64,000 nucleotides of DNA, from positions 1-64,000 of the forward strand of contig SIBG01000011.1 of NCBI GenBank assembly GCA_009695305.1, given 5' to 3'. The position numbers and the translations under genes were made by a program. The notes under the pieces are model-generated. The model did no database searches and had not been told where the DNA came from. It saw nothing but the letters and a program-made list of their open reading frames with translations. Origin of the DNA: Opitutus sp. (GTDB lineage: Bacteria > Verrucomicrobiota > Verrucomicrobiia > Opitutales > Opitutaceae). Positions 1-10,182 of this stretch are shown piece after piece (position 1 is the first letter of the stretch; each line of letters starts with the position of its first letter).

Positions 1-17
1 CCCTCAACACCCTGGAC

Positions 18-1559
18 TCAATAAAACACCGTGCGGTCGAGCGAGCGGTATTGAATGGCCTCGAGGAGGTGAGGGGCCTCGATCTTTTCGGCGGCGGCCA
101 AGTCGGCGATCGTGCGGGCGACCTTGAGGATCCGATCGTAGGCGCGGGCAGAGAGACTGAGCTGCTCCATCGCCTGCTGCAGGAGATCGCCGAGCGTGGA
201 GTCGATCGTGCAGTGCTTGCGGATCTGCGCGTGGGTCATGCGCGCATTCGAGGTGATCTTCGTGCCGGTGAATCGTGCGTGCTGCCGTAACCGGGCGGCT
301 TGGACGCGCTCGCGCAATGGCGCTGAAGCCTCGCCAGGTTTCTCGTTGCGCAGTTCGGCGATCGAGAGCGCGGGCGCCTCGATATGGATATCAATGCGGT
401 CGAGTAATGGTCCGCTGATACGCGCACGATAGCGCTGAATTTCTGTCGGAGAGCAACGGCACTCGTGTCGTGTATCCCCTAGATACCCACACTTGCAGGG
501 GTTCATCGCCGCCACGAGCATGAACGCGCAGGGCAGGGTGACCTTGCCGGCGCTGCGTGAGATGGAGACTTCGCAGTCTTCCAACGGCTGGCGGAGCACT
601 TCGAGCGCGGAGCGTTTGAACTCGGGCAGTTCGTCGAGAAACAGCACGCCGTGGTGGGCGAGCGTGATTTCGCCCGGCCCGGGAATGGTGCCGCCGCCGA
701 GCAGCGCAACGTCGGACACGGTGTGATGCGGCGCCCGAAACGGCCGCGTGCCCCAGGCCATTTCGCCGCTGAGGGTGCGGCCGGCGGCAGAGTGAATGCC
801 GAGGATTTCGAGATGTTCCTCCAGCGTGGGCGCGGGCATGACGGTCGGAATGCGCTTCGCGACCATGGATTTTCCCGAGCCGGGCGGCCCGATCATTAAG
901 AGATTATGGGAGCCGGCGACCGCGACCTCGACGGCGCGGCGGAGGGCGTGCTGACCTTTGATCTCGGAAAAATCCGCCGCGCCGTCGACGGGGGGAGTTT
1001 GCGCCCGGCGGCGGGCCGCGGCGGGGTCTAGTGGCGTGAGCGGCAGCTCGCCGGTGAGAAAACGGGCGGCGCGGGCGAGCGAGTCCACCGCATAAACCTC
1101 GACGCCCTCGACGAGGGCGGCTTCCTCGGCAGAGAGAGCGGGCAGGAGCAGGCCGCGCTTGCCGAGCGCGCGCGCGAGCCGGGCCATCGCGAGGGCGCCG
1201 CGGACGGGGCGCGTAGCGCCGGAGAGGCTGAGTTCACCGGCGATCAGCCAGTCGTCGAGCTGCGGGGCCTTGAGTTGACCAGTCGCGGCGAGGATGCCGA
1301 GGGCGATGGGTAAATCGTAGCATGGGCCCTCCTTCCGGAGATCGCCGGGCGCGAGGTTGATCGTCGTGCGCGTGCGCGGCGGCTTGAAGCCGGAGTTGTT
1401 CAGCGCGGCGAAAACGCGGTCGCCAGATTCCTTGACCGACGCGTCCGGCAGGCCCACCAAAAACCATTTAGGCTCGCCGGTCTCGCCGGCGTTGACCTCG
1501 ACGTGGACGGGTTCGGCGTCGATGCCTCGAAGGCCGGCGGAGGTGATCGTCGCGAGCAT
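18..1559 (-). CDS. comM: YifB/ComM-family Mg-chelatase-like AAA ATPase
   Basis: 513 residues from the ATG at 1559. The frame stays open further upstream, but that extension is low-complexity and the family begins [10 protein letters not shown] as here. The N-terminal ChlI-like domain (about 20-140) is followed by an AAA+ Mg-chelatase core with Walker A GPPGSGKS at 224-231 and a C-terminal helical domain. ComM of this family is known as a hexameric branch-migration helicase that promotes recombination of incoming DNA during natural transformation. The pilus motor genes a few kilobases downstream fit competence, but that link is inference. Confidence 0.93.
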   Translation of the reverse strand: MLATITSAGLRGIDAEPVHVEVNAGETGEPKWFLVGLPDASVKESGDRVFAALNNSGFKPPRTRTTINLAPGDLRKEGPCYDLPIALGILAATGQLKAPQLDDWLIAGELSLSGATRPVRGALAMARLARALGKRGLLLPALSAEEAALVEGVEVYAVDSLARAARFLTGELPLTPLDPAAARRRAQTPPVDGAADFSEIKGQHALRRAVEVAVAGSHNLLMIGPPGSGKSMVAKRIPTVMPAPTLEEHLEILGIHSAAGRTLSGEMAWGTRPFRAPHHTVSDVALLGGGTIPGPGEITLAHHGVLFLDELPEFKRSALEVLRQPLEDCEVSISRSAGKVTLPCAFMLVAAMNPCKCGYLGDTRHECRCSPTEIQRYRARISGPLLDRIDIHIEAPALSIAELRNEKPGEASAPLRERVQAARLRQHARFTGTKITSNARMTHAQIRKHCTIDSTLGDLLQQAMEQLSLSARAYDRILKVARTIADLAAAEKIEAPHLLEAIQYRSLDRTVFY

Positions 1560-1596
1560 GCCGCGGGACTTTGCCGGGGCGGGCGCGCGGTGCGAG

Positions 1597-2475
1597 TTAC
1601 TTTTTCTTCCGCGGCCGAGGCTTGGGCGCCGGGGATTCGAGGCGTTGCTTGATGATCCCGATGTTCTGCTCGATGGCTTCGAGGTAAGCATTTCGCCCGT
1701 GCGGGTAGGGGCGGGCGAGGAAACGATAGACGGCCTGAAAATCGCTCTCCAGTTTCGGGAGGACAAATTTCGCCCAGAAGAGCGGCGTGCGCATCTTCAG
1801 TTCGTCGCACGACTTGAAGGCGCGGCGCGAGGGCGGAAGGTGGATGAAGTCGTCGGACTCTTGAAATTCATCGAAGAGGATTTCGAGCTCGTCCGGATAG
1901 TCGGCCGCGGCCATTTGGCCGAGAAAATCGGCGGTCGCGAGGGAGCAGCCGACGATTTTTTCGAGGGGTTCGCGAAAGCGCAGCCGACTGATTTCCTTGG
2001 TCGGACCGGTGCAGTTGATCGCGCCGAGGACGGCCTCGACCTCGTAGTTGTTGGCGCCGAGCACGGGCAGGTAGGACGCGGCGAAGGCGCAGCTGCGCAG
2101 GACGTGGCAAAAGGTGTATTTCGCGCCGGTGCCGGAGGTATCGGAACGCAGTTTCAGGTAGCCGGCGTCGTGCAGGAGCACGCTGGCGAGGGCGAGCTCA
2201 AATTGCCGGGAGTTGAGCCGGGGTGCGACACCCGCGGCGTGGCGGCCTTCGAGCAACAGCACGAGACACAAGGTAGCCTCCAGCGTGTGTTCGAAATCGT
2301 GATAATGTAGATCGACGGGCCCGTAATCGGGATGTCGGCCGGAAAAAAGCTTCTCCATGTCCCGGAAGATCGTCCGCAACCAGACGTGGCTCGCGTCGGG
2401 ATACATCGCGGCAAAGGCTCTCTCCGTGAACGCCGCGATGGCTTGGGGATTCTTGGTATCAACAAGGGGAAACAT
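1597..2475 (-). CDS. HD-domain phosphohydrolase-like protein
   Basis: 292 residues. A divergent HD metal-binding pattern is visible: HYHDFEHT near residue 60 and LLHDAGYL near 103, the spacing expected for the H...HD...D signature. It probably hydrolyses a phosphoester such as a nucleotide or cyclic nucleotide, but the substrate cannot be told. The C-terminus is a basic tail (KPRPRKKK). There is no signal peptide or membrane segment, so it should be cytosolic. It ends 37 bases from the start of comM on the same strand, so the two may be co-transcribed. It is divergent from coaE, with a 118-base intergenic region holding no feature I can support. Confidence 0.75.
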   Translation of the reverse strand: MFPLVDTKNPQAIAAFTERAFAAMYPDASHVWLRTIFRDMEKLFSGRHPDYGPVDLHYHDFEHTLEATLCLVLLLEGRHAAGVAPRLNSRQFELALASVLLHDAGYLKLRSDTSGTGAKYTFCHVLRSCAFAASYLPVLGANNYEVEAVLGAINCTGPTKEISRLRFREPLEKIVGCSLATADFLGQMAAADYPDELEILFDEFQESDDFIHLPPSRRAFKSCDELKMRTPLFWAKFVLPKLESDFQAVYRFLARPYPHGRNAYLEAIEQNIGIIKQRLESPAPKPRPRKKK

Positions 2476-2593
2476 GGCCAGTGCTGGGTAGTTTTTCGGG
2501 TTGTTACCGCTGGGCGCCTGGCGGAGCAGCGTGCGGCGATTAAGAATTTGCCCAACCCACGAGCAAGCCCAAAGCTGAGGTATTTACTCTATC

Positions 2594-3178
2594 ATGATTG
2601 CGGGAATTACTGGCGGACTGGGATGCGGCAAGTCGACGGTCGCCCGGCTGTTTGAATCACACGGCTTTCGGCGGCTCGACTCCGATGCGCTCCTGCGTGA
2701 GCGCGTGCTCCCGGCGCCGGCAGTGGTGGCCGCGCTGCGGGCGCGGTTTGGAGCGACGATTTTTGGTCCGGAAGGGGCGGTGGACCGTGGCGCCCTGGCG
2801 GCGCGGGTCTTTGCGGATGACACGGAGCGGCTCTGGCTCGAGGAGCTGACCCATCCGCTCCTTTTTGCGATCTGGCGCGAGGAGCTGGCGACGGCACCGG
2901 TGGCCCGTTGGGTGATTGAGGTGCCGCTGCTCTTCGAAAAAGCGTTGGAGAATTGGTTTGATTTCACCGTATGCGTCGCGTGTGCTCCGGACCAGCAACT
3001 CGCCCGACTGGAGCAACGTGGCCTCCCACGTGTGCTCGCCGGGCAGCGAATCTCCAAGCAACTGCCGCTGGCGCGAAAAATCGAGCTGTCCGACTTTGTC
3101 CTGTGGAACGACGGCTCTCCCGCGTTTCTCGAGGCGGAAGTTGAACGCTTGGTGACGGCGCTGGCGGAAGTCCGCTGA
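2594..3178 (+). CDS. coaE: Dephospho-CoA kinase
   Basis: 194 residues, the usual CoaE length. It catalyses the last step of coenzyme A synthesis, ATP-dependent phosphorylation of the ribose 3'-OH of dephospho-CoA. The P-loop GGLGCGKST is at residues 7-15, followed by the RRLDSDAL segment that carries the conserved Asp. The lid and CoA-domain region VIEVPLLFE is near 102-110. Start ATG 2594 places the P-loop at the standard distance from the N-terminus. It lies 64 bases before the preferred start of rho and probably shares its transcript. Confidence 0.95.
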   Translation: MIAGITGGLGCGKSTVARLFESHGFRRLDSDALLRERVLPAPAVVAALRARFGATIFGPEGAVDRGALAARVFADDTERLWLEELTHPLLFAIWREELATAPVARWVIEVPLLFEKALENWFDFTVCVACAPDQQLARLEQRGLPRVLAGQRISKQLPLARKIELSDFVLWNDGSPAFLEAEVERLVTALAEVR

Positions 3179-3242
3179 AACTCTGCGCGTGCCCCGCGCG
3201 TCTGACGTTGCCGGGCACACCTCCTTTTCCGAAACCCACTCC

Positions 3243-5132
3243 ATGGCCCTCCCTCCCAAATCCGACGACGATACGCCGTCTGCCGCCGACTCCGGCACCG
3301 CCAAGAAAAAACGCCAGCCGCGCGGTCCGCGTGCGTGCAAGCCCAAGGCTGAAAAGGCCGCCGCTCCAGCCGCCGAGGCTCGTCCGGAGCCGGCGCCGCG
3401 CGCCGAGGCGCCCGCGCCCACGCCGGCGGCCCGCGAAAGCGAGCGTGAGCCCGACCGGGCGTCCCGGCCTGCTGCTCCCGTGGAGCGGAGTGAGCCAGAT
3501 CCGGCGCGGTCGGCGGCCGCGGCTGCCTCGGCGGCCGAACCCAGTTCCCGTGGCCCCGATTCCCCGCCGGCCCAAGGCGGTGGCAATGGTGGCCAGCAAC
3601 AGCACGGCGGCGGCCGCGAATGGCAGGATCGCGGTGGCGAACGCGGTGCGTGGAAGCACGGCAAGCGCAAGCGCGGCCGCCACGGTGGCGGCGGCGGGCA
3701 TTGGCAACCGGGCGGGGGAGGCGGCGGCGGCCAGCCCCGCGAACAGCATCCCCCGCAGCCACCACCACCAAGTAACACGCCCATTTTCGGCGACCTGCCG
3801 AATCCTTCGCGTTTCAATGATCTCGTAGCCCTCGACGCGCTCGCGCAGGAAATTTCCTCCGGCAAGGGCGACCCGCTCTGGTTGAATGAAGTCTACGCGC
3901 TCCCGCTGGCCGAGCTCACGGCCTTCGCCAAAAAATACGGCGTCACCTTCGAGGGCGCGCCGAACCGCCGGCAGTTGCTGCCGCAGATTTTCGCCACGGC
4001 GGTCGAAGGGAAACGCACGATCCGCGACCGGGGCTATATCGATCTGACCGATCGCGGCGCGTTCGTGGTGCACGAACACGTCAACTACCGGCTCTACCCC
4101 GAGGACGCATATTTGCCCGAGAGCCTCATCCGGCGTTATGGCCTCAAGCGCGGCCATCGCGTCGAAGTCACGATTCAGGCGCCGCAAGCCGGCGAGCGTT
4201 GTCCGTCTGTCGTGCGGATCGACGCGGTGATGGGCGGCGACGCGGAGGAGATTGCGAAGGTCGTCCCCTTCGAGGAACTCATCCCGTATTATCCGCTGAA
4301 GCGCATCCTGCTCGAGGCGCCCGACATCCACCCGAAGGACGTGTCGATGCGCGCGGTCGACATCCTCACCCCGATCGGTTTCGGGCAACGCGGCCTGATC
4401 GTCGCGCCACCGCGCACGGGCAAGACGGTGCTGTTGCAAAACATCGCCAATTCGCTGTCGGAAAACAGCCCCGAGGTGAAACTCATCCTCCTGCTCATCG
4501 ACGAGCGCCCGGAGGAAGTGACCGATTTCAAGCGCCACACGAAGGGCGAGGTCGTGTCTTCCACCTTCGACGAAACCCCCGAGAGCCACATCCATTGCGC
4601 CGAGATGGTCATCGAGATCGCGCGTCGCCGGGTGGAGCAGGGCGATCACGTGGTCATCTTGCTCGACTCAATCACGCGGCTCGCCCGCGCCTACAACGCC
4701 CTGAGCGGCAACCAGGGCAAGACGATGTCCGGCGGCCTCGAGTCCAACGCGCTCCAGAAGCCGAAGCGCTTCTTCGGCTCCGCCCGCAACATCGAGGGCG
4801 GCGGCAGTCTCACGATCATTGCAAGTGCGCTGATCGACACCGGCAGCCGGATGGACGAAATCATCTTCGAGGAATTCAAGGGCACCGGCAACAGCGAGTT
4901 GCACCTCGACCGCGGGCTCGTGGAACGGCGCATTTTCCCGGCGATCAATATCGATCGCTCCGGCACCCGCAAGGAGGAGCTGATTTACCATCCCGACGAA
5001 TTGCAGCGCATCTACGGCCTGCGTCGCGCGATGCAGGGCCTCGGTCCGGTCGAGTCGATGGAAATGCTGATCACGCGGTTGAAGAAGACGAAATCCAACG
5101 CGGAGTTCCTCATGAGTCTCGCACCAAAGTAA
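3243..5132 (+). CDS. rho: Transcription termination factor Rho, with long low-complexity N-terminus
   Basis: 629 residues from ATG 3243 (MALPPKSDDD). A GTG at 3189 in the same frame would add 18 residues and is less likely. Residues 1 to about 180 are a disordered Ala/Pro/Arg then Gly/His/Gln-rich segment; such inserts occur in Rho of many high-GC bacteria. Then come a cold-shock-like RNA-binding region, where the classical GFGFLR motif is replaced by a sequence around RGAFVVHEH, and the hexameric ATPase. Walker A PPRTGKT is at 389-395, followed by LLLIDERPEEVTDF, the Q-loop and the R-loop EEFKGTGNSEL. It should be the housekeeping terminator. A second, shorter Rho lies at 17015-18253. Confidence 0.95.
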   Translation: MALPPKSDDDTPSAADSGTAKKKRQPRGPRACKPKAEKAAAPAAEARPEPAPRAEAPAPTPAARESEREPDRASRPAAPVERSEPDPARSAAAAASAAEPSSRGPDSPPAQGGGNGGQQQHGGGREWQDRGGERGAWKHGKRKRGRHGGGGGHWQPGGGGGGGQPREQHPPQPPPPSNTPIFGDLPNPSRFNDLVALDALAQEISSGKGDPLWLNEVYALPLAELTAFAKKYGVTFEGAPNRRQLLPQIFATAVEGKRTIRDRGYIDLTDRGAFVVHEHVNYRLYPEDAYLPESLIRRYGLKRGHRVEVTIQAPQAGERCPSVVRIDAVMGGDAEEIAKVVPFEELIPYYPLKRILLEAPDIHPKDVSMRAVDILTPIGFGQRGLIVAPPRTGKTVLLQNIANSLSENSPEVKLILLLIDERPEEVTDFKRHTKGEVVSSTFDETPESHIHCAEMVIEIARRRVEQGDHVVILLDSITRLARAYNALSGNQGKTMSGGLESNALQKPKRFFGSARNIEGGGSLTIIASALIDTGSRMDEIIFEEFKGTGNSELHLDRGLVERRIFPAINIDRSGTRKEELIYHPDELQRIYGLRRAMQGLGPVESMEMLITRLKKTKSNAEFLMSLAPK

Positions 5133-5150
5133 GCCCAGATCCGCCTCGCG

Positions 5151-6911
5151 ATGATCCCGAGTTCACCTGCGCCGACGCCCACCGCGACCGATGACTACGT
5201 CATCCAACTCGCGTTGGATCGCGGCTTGCTGGCGGTCGGACAACTGGAGGCGGCGCGGGCGATCGTGGCGGGCCATACCGACCTGGCGACGCCCGCGCCG
5301 CCCTTGCTCGAGGTGCTGATCGGGCAGGGCGGGCTGAGTGCCCGCGGCGTCGCCGAACTGCTCGCGGCCGAATTTGGGATGCAGATGGCACCCGACCTCG
5401 GTAACATCCGCGTCACCGGTGACACGCTCGAACTCGTCCCGCGCGCCGTGGCCGCGCGTTATCAATTGCTACCGCTGTCGCGCAACGGCCAGATTCTCCG
5501 CGTCGCGATCGCCGATCCGCTCGACACCGACGGCATCGATGCGCTCGGCTACATGCTAAAGCTCACGATCGAGCCACTCGCCGCGACCGCGGCCGAGATC
5601 GCTTCCGCCATCGATCGCTTTTACGGCAAGGATGCCAACTCCATCGATGATCTCCTGAGCGACCTCTCCGTCTCGGGCAGCGATGCGACGGCGGTTACGA
5701 CCGAGGCGAACGCCGGGGCGAACGCGAGCGACTCGGACGCCGACGGGCCGATCATCAAGCTCGTCCACCAGATCATCCTCGAAGCCATCCAGCGCCGCGC
5801 GTCGGACATCCACCTCGAGCCGTTGGAGAAACGATTTCGCGTTCGATATCGCATCGACGGGGTGCTGCTCGAAGTCGAGAACCCCCCGAAGCGCCTGCAG
5901 CTCTCGATGGTCTCGCGGCTGAAAATCATGGCGAATATCTCGATCGCCGAGAAACGCATTCCGCAGGACGGCCGCATCCAAATCAGCATGAACGGCAAGC
6001 AACTCGACCTGCGCGTGTCGTCGCTGCCGACCGCGCACGGCGAAAGCATCGTGATGCGCATCCTCGACAAAGAGGGTCTGACGCTTGGGTTGCCCGAGCT
6101 TGGATTCTTGACCGATGACGCCGCGACCTTCGAGCGCCTCATCTCGCTGCCGGATGGCATTTTGCTCGTCACCGGTCCGACGGGCTCCGGCAAGACCACC
6201 ACGCTTTACGGCTGCCTCCATTTTATCAACAAGCCCGACCGCAAGATCATCACGGTGGAGGATCCGGTCGAGTATCAGCTCAACGGCATCAACCAGGTGC
6301 CGGTGCGCGCCGACGTGGGCATGACGTTCGCCACCGCGCTCCGCGCGATGCTCCGCCAGGCGCCAAACATCGTCATGATCGGTGAAATTCGCGACTTGGA
6401 AACGGCCGAGATCGCGATCAACGCCTCGCTCACCGGGCACATGGTTTTTTCCACGCTGCACACGAACGACGCCCCGAGCGCCGTCACCCGCCTCATCGAC
6501 ATCGGCGTGAAACCGTTTCTCGTCTCCACCTCGCTGCGGGCGACGATGGCCCAACGCCTCGTCCGAAAAATCTGCGCGAAGTGCAAGCGCCCGGTCACGC
6601 CCACGCCGCAGGAGCTGCGCTCGCTCAACATCAACCCCGCCCAAGCCGTGAGCGCGACCTTTGCGAAGGGCGATGGCTGCTCCGAGTGCAACGCCACCGG
6701 TTATCGGGGCCGGATGGGGATTTTCGAAATCTTCGTCGTGAACGAAGAAATCCAGCGCATGATCTACGACCATGTTGGCGCCGCCAAACTCCGCGACAAG
6801 GCCCGCTCGCTCGGCATGCGCACGATGCGCGAGGACGGCACCCGCAAAGTGACCGCCGGATTGACCACCATCGAGGAGGTCGTTTCCATCACGGTTGGCG
6901 ACGCGAGCTGA
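5151..6911 (+). CDS. GspE/PilB-family assembly ATPase (copy 1)
   Basis: 586 residues: an N-terminal MshEN/GspE_N domain, a linker, then the secretion ATPase. It powers polymerisation of pilins or pseudopilins at the inner membrane. Visible motifs are Walker [13 protein letters not shown], the Walker B region [13 protein letters not shown], the His box [19 protein letters not shown], and a tetracysteine zinc site CAKC...CSEC near the end. The segment before Walker B reads APN instead of the more common DPD seen in copy 2. It is encoded 18 bases after rho, in front of the PilT-PilB-PilC group. Whether it serves a pilus or type II secretion cannot be decided from sequence. Confidence 0.9.
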   Translation: MIPSSPAPTPTATDDYVIQLALDRGLLAVGQLEAARAIVAGHTDLATPAPPLLEVLIGQGGLSARGVAELLAAEFGMQMAPDLGNIRVTGDTLELVPRAVAARYQLLPLSRNGQILRVAIADPLDTDGIDALGYMLKLTIEPLAATAAEIASAIDRFYGKDANSIDDLLSDLSVSGSDATAVTTEANAGANASDSDADGPIIKLVHQIILEAIQRRASDIHLEPLEKRFRVRYRIDGVLLEVENPPKRLQLSMVSRLKIMANISIAEKRIPQDGRIQISMNGKQLDLRVSSLPTAHGESIVMRILDKEGLTLGLPELGFLTDDAATFERLISLPDGILLVTGPTGSGKTTTLYGCLHFINKPDRKIITVEDPVEYQLNGINQVPVRADVGMTFATALRAMLRQAPNIVMIGEIRDLETAEIAINASLTGHMVFSTLHTNDAPSAVTRLIDIGVKPFLVSTSLRATMAQRLVRKICAKCKRPVTPTPQELRSLNINPAQAVSATFAKGDGCSECNATGYRGRMGIFEIFVVNEEIQRMIYDHVGAAKLRDKARSLGMRTMREDGTRKVTAGLTTIEEVVSITVGDAS

Positions 6912-6939
6912 CTCGCATTATTTTTTTCACCGACCTCCT

Positions 6940-7245
6940 ATGACCCCACTCACTCAAGGACTCATCGCTGGCGGGGCGTTCGGGGTGGTGTCGGTTGGGC
7001 TGATGTGCTTCCTGTCCTTTCCCGACAAGCGCGCGGCGTTGCTCGGCGCCTTCACGAATCGGTTCGGTGTCGGCCTGATCATTCCGCTCGTCAGTTCGCA
7101 TCAGCCTGGCTGGCTGGTGGGCACGGACGTCGGGCTGTTGCTGAGTTTGCCGAGCGCGATCATCACCAAAGCTTACGTCCCCATCATCGTCGTCGGCACA
7201 GCGGGCGGCGCGCTGATCGGCTGGCTTTCCCGCGGCTTTCACTGA
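6940..7245 (+). CDS. Small hydrophobic membrane protein, unrecognised
   Basis: 101 residues from ATG 6940. The frame is open further upstream, but that part overlaps the end of the ATPase gene. Three hydrophobic helices can be seen (about 7-27, 38-53 and 62-92), separated by short polar turns such as PDKRAA and SSHQPG; no catalytic motif is visible. The glycine-rich last helix ([13 protein letters not shown]) suggests tight helix packing. Its position between two pilus motor genes on one strand suggests an accessory role there, but this is only context. Confidence 0.6.
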   Translation: MTPLTQGLIAGGAFGVVSVGLMCFLSFPDKRAALLGAFTNRFGVGLIIPLVSSHQPGWLVGTDVGLLLSLPSAIITKAYVPIIVVGTAGGALIGWLSRGFH

Positions 7246-7270
7246 ACCTTCCCCCTCAACCCCGATCCCC

Positions 7271-8353
7271 ATGAGCTATGAAATGAACGATCTGCTCGAC
7301 CTGATGGTCGATCAAGGCGCCTCCGATCTCCACCTGCAGGTTGGCCAGCCGCCCACGCTCCGCCTCAGCGGCAGCATGACGCCCATCGATGGACCGGCCC
7401 TCACGCCCGGCGACACCGAGAAGCTGATGCAGTCGATCACGCCCGACGGCCACATCAGCCAGGTGAAGCTCAACGGCGGCGCCGATTTCGGTTTCGCCTT
7501 CGGGGAGAAGGCGCGCTTCCGCGTTTCGGTCATGAAGGCGAAGACGAACTACGGCATGGTGCTCCGGCAGATTCCCTTCAAAATGTTCGGTCTGCGCGAC
7601 ATTGGCATGCCCGACAAAATCCGCGAGCTGCTCTACCGGCCGCGCGGCCTGTTCCTCGTCACCGGCCCGACGGGCTCCGGCAAGTCCACCACGCTGGCGT
7701 CGATGATCAATTACATCAACGAAGCCCGCGACGGGCACATCATCACGATCGAGGATCCGATTGAGTATTACCACAACCACAAGCGCTGCATCGTCACGCA
7801 GCGCGAGGTGCACGTGGATGTGCCCAGTTTTTCCGAGGCGATCCGCCGCGCGCTCCGGCAAGACCCCGATATCATCATGGTCGGTGAAATGCGCGACCTC
7901 GAGACCATCGAGGCGGCCGTCAGCGCCGCCGAAACCGGCCATTTGGTCTTCGGCACCCTGCACACCAACAGTGCCGCGAAGACCGTCGACCGCATCGTCG
8001 ACGCGTTTCCGGCCAACATGAAGGACATGATTCGCACGCAGCTCGCCTCTTCGCTGATCGCCGTCGTGTCCCAGGTGCTCTGCAAGAAAATCGGCGGTGG
8101 CCGCATCGCCGCCTACGAGATCATGGTGAACACCACTTCGATCGGTTCCCTCATTCGCGAAAACAAGACCTTCCGCATCACCTCCGACATCCAGACCGGC
8201 GCGGGCCTCGGCATGATCACGATGGACACCCATTTGATGAGCTTGGTGAACCGCAAGATGGTCGCGCCCGACGAAGCGCTGGAGAAGGCGCAGGATCCGA
8301 ATCTCATGCGCGAGGCCTTCCTCAAGGCCGGCATGAAACTGCGCGAGGTCTGA
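7271..8353 (+). CDS. pilT: PilT-family twitching/retraction ATPase
   Basis: 360 residues, the normal PilT length. It hydrolyses ATP to depolymerise type IV pili. It starts with the family-typical [22 protein letters not shown]. Walker [13 protein letters not shown] is near 133-144, the Asp box is [16 protein letters not shown], and the His box is [15 protein letters not shown]. The C-terminal segment SIGSLIREN corresponds to the conserved AIRNLIRE retraction motif. A retraction ATPase argues that at least part of this locus builds a true type IV pilus rather than only a type II secretion system. Confidence 0.95.
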   Translation: MSYEMNDLLDLMVDQGASDLHLQVGQPPTLRLSGSMTPIDGPALTPGDTEKLMQSITPDGHISQVKLNGGADFGFAFGEKARFRVSVMKAKTNYGMVLRQIPFKMFGLRDIGMPDKIRELLYRPRGLFLVTGPTGSGKSTTLASMINYINEARDGHIITIEDPIEYYHNHKRCIVTQREVHVDVPSFSEAIRRALRQDPDIIMVGEMRDLETIEAAVSAAETGHLVFGTLHTNSAAKTVDRIVDAFPANMKDMIRTQLASSLIAVVSQVLCKKIGGGRIAAYEIMVNTTSIGSLIRENKTFRITSDIQTGAGLGMITMDTHLMSLVNRKMVAPDEALEKAQDPNLMREAFLKAGMKLREV

Positions 8354-8363
8354 GGTGAGAAAA

Positions 8364-8480
8364 GACCAGGGACCAAAAGGCCAATGGACCAAGAGACCGC
8401 CACGCTGATTTCCGAGCCAGAGCCGAACTCGCGGTTCCACGGTCCCTTCGTCTTTTGGTCATCTGGTCCCGTGGTCGCTT
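8364..8480 (+). repeat. Inverted pair of period-8 arrays (consensus GGTCYYTT)
   Basis: The intergenic stretch between pilT and the second pilB contains two arms built from degenerate 8-base units. The right arm, 8441-8480, reads as five units (GGTCCCTT, CGTCTTTT, GGTCATCT, GGTCCCGT, GGTCGCTT). The left arm, 8364-8398, is the same kind of array on the other strand (GGTCTCTT, GGTCCATT, GGCCTTTT, GGTCCCT, GGTC). A 42-base spacer separates them. The right arm ends 5 bases before the next start codon and leaves no room for a Shine-Dalgarno outside the array. Confidence 0.8.
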
Positions 8481-8485
8481 AAGCC

Positions 8486-10180
8486 ATGTTTCCCGCCCAC
8501 AGTCCCGCCATTTACGAGTTCCTGCGTGAGCAGCGGCTGGTCGGGCCGGCACAGCTCGATGAGCTCAACGAGGAGCACAAGGCCACCGGCAAGCCGCTCG
8601 CCGACGTGGTCGTCGATCTCGGCTACATCGAAAAATCCGAGCTGCTGCGCCGGATTGCCGAACACCTCGGCTACGATTTCCTCGGCGAACTTCCGGCTCA
8701 GTTTCCCGGCGAGGCCATCGCCGCGATCACCGGCAAACTCGCCCGGGACTACGGCGTGATGCCCTTGCAGGCCGACGAGCAGAACGTCGATCTGCTGGTC
8801 ACCGACCCGTTCAACACCCAGGCCGTGGACGATCTCACCTTTGCGCTCGGCCGAAATGTTCGCCTCTTCTTCGCCGATCCGGACAAGGTCGACGTGCAGA
8901 TCAAGCAACACTACGGCGAGGATGAGGAAAGTATCGACGATTTGCTGCAGGAGATCAGCACGGGCACGCTGGTGCAGCCCGGCCGCGGCGAGCTCACCGA
9001 ACATGACATCGAGTCGATGGCCGAGCAGACGCCGATCATCAAGTTCGTCAACCTCGTCATCGGTCAGGCAATCCGCGACAAGGCGAGCGACATTCACTTC
9101 GAGCCCTTCGAGCACGAATTCAAGATCCGCTACCGGATTGACGGTGCGCTCTACGAAATGGCGCCGCCGCCCAAGAGTCTCGCTCTGCCCATCTTGTCGC
9201 GCATCAAGGTGCTCGCGAGTCTGAACATCGCCGAGCGCCGCATCCCGCAGGACGGCCGCATCAAGATCACGATTGGCGGCCGGCAGGTCGATCTGCGGGT
9301 CTCGACGCTGCCCACCCAATTTGGCGAAAGCGTCGTCCTCCGCGTGCTCGACCAGTCCGCCGTGCAGCTCGACATCTCCCAACTCGGCATGCCGGAAGAT
9401 GTGTTTAACGGCATCCAGGAAATCATTCGCCGGCCGAACGGTATTTTCATCGTCACCGGGCCGACGGGCTGCGGCAAGACGACCACGCTTTACAGCGGCT
9501 TGCGCATCATCAACACCTCGGACCTCAAGCTCCTCACCGCCGAGGATCCCGTCGAATATGAGATCGAGGGCATCATGCAGGTGCCGGTGAATCCGCTCGT
9601 CGGCCTGACGTTTGCCGCCGCGCTCCGCTCCTTTCTGCGGCAGGATCCCGATGTGATCATGGTCGGTGAAATCCGCGATCTCGAGACCGCGCAGATTGCG
9701 ATCCAAGCGTCGCTCACCGGCCATCTCGTGCTCTCAACGCTGCACACCAACGACGCCGCGGGGGCCATCACGCGCCTCGTCGACATGGGCGTCGAGCCGT
9801 TCCTCATCGCGTCCACGCTGGAGGCGGTGCTCGCACAACGCCTCGTGCGCCGGACCTGCACCCAGTGCAAGACCTCCTACGAGCCCGCCCCGGAGTTGCT
9901 GAGTCAGCTCAGCGTCGCCCGCGCGAGTATCGGCGACCGGCAGTTTTTCTACGGCCCGGGCTGCCCCGCCTGCACGCAGTCCGGCTATCGCGGCCGGCTG
10001 GGCATCTACGAATGGCTCCGCCTCACCGAGGCGGTGCGGGACCTTGTGGTGGCACGCGCCCCGACGCTGATGATCCGTCAGAAGGCGATCGAGCAGGGGA
10101 TGCGGACCCTGCGGGACGACGGGCTCCGCGCGATTTTCGACGGCCACACGACGATCGAGGAAGTGATAAAATACACCTGA
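8486..10180 (+). CDS. pilB: GspE/PilB-family assembly ATPase (copy 2)
   Basis: 564 residues: an MshEN N-terminal domain (about 1-160) and a secretion ATPase core. Motifs are Walker [15 protein letters not shown], Asp box [16 protein letters not shown], His box [19 protein letters not shown], and the zinc tetracysteine CTQC...CPAC in the last 100 residues. It is clearly a paralogue of the 5151-6911 protein, not a tandem duplicate at the DNA level. It sits 3 bases upstream of pilC, so it is the better candidate for the pilus extension motor. The leader upstream is the period-8 repeat array. Confidence 0.93.
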   Translation: MFPAHSPAIYEFLREQRLVGPAQLDELNEEHKATGKPLADVVVDLGYIEKSELLRRIAEHLGYDFLGELPAQFPGEAIAAITGKLARDYGVMPLQADEQNVDLLVTDPFNTQAVDDLTFALGRNVRLFFADPDKVDVQIKQHYGEDEESIDDLLQEISTGTLVQPGRGELTEHDIESMAEQTPIIKFVNLVIGQAIRDKASDIHFEPFEHEFKIRYRIDGALYEMAPPPKSLALPILSRIKVLASLNIAERRIPQDGRIKITIGGRQVDLRVSTLPTQFGESVVLRVLDQSAVQLDISQLGMPEDVFNGIQEIIRRPNGIFIVTGPTGCGKTTTLYSGLRIINTSDLKLLTAEDPVEYEIEGIMQVPVNPLVGLTFAAALRSFLRQDPDVIMVGEIRDLETAQIAIQASLTGHLVLSTLHTNDAAGAITRLVDMGVEPFLIASTLEAVLAQRLVRRTCTQCKTSYEPAPELLSQLSVARASIGDRQFFYGPGCPACTQSGYRGRLGIYEWLRLTEAVRDLVVARAPTLMIRQKAIEQGMRTLRDDGLRAIFDGHTTIEEVIKYT

Positions 10181-10182
10181 CC

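Noticed and set aside
1357-2310. 317-codon plus-strand frame opposite the HD-domain gene
   Set aside because: Antisense to visible HD motifs; no recognisable domain.
2657-3865. 402-codon minus-strand frame opposite coaE and the rho N-terminus
   Set aside because: Low-complexity Arg/Gly/Pro sequence that mirrors the repetitive rho extension; coaE motifs are on the other strand.
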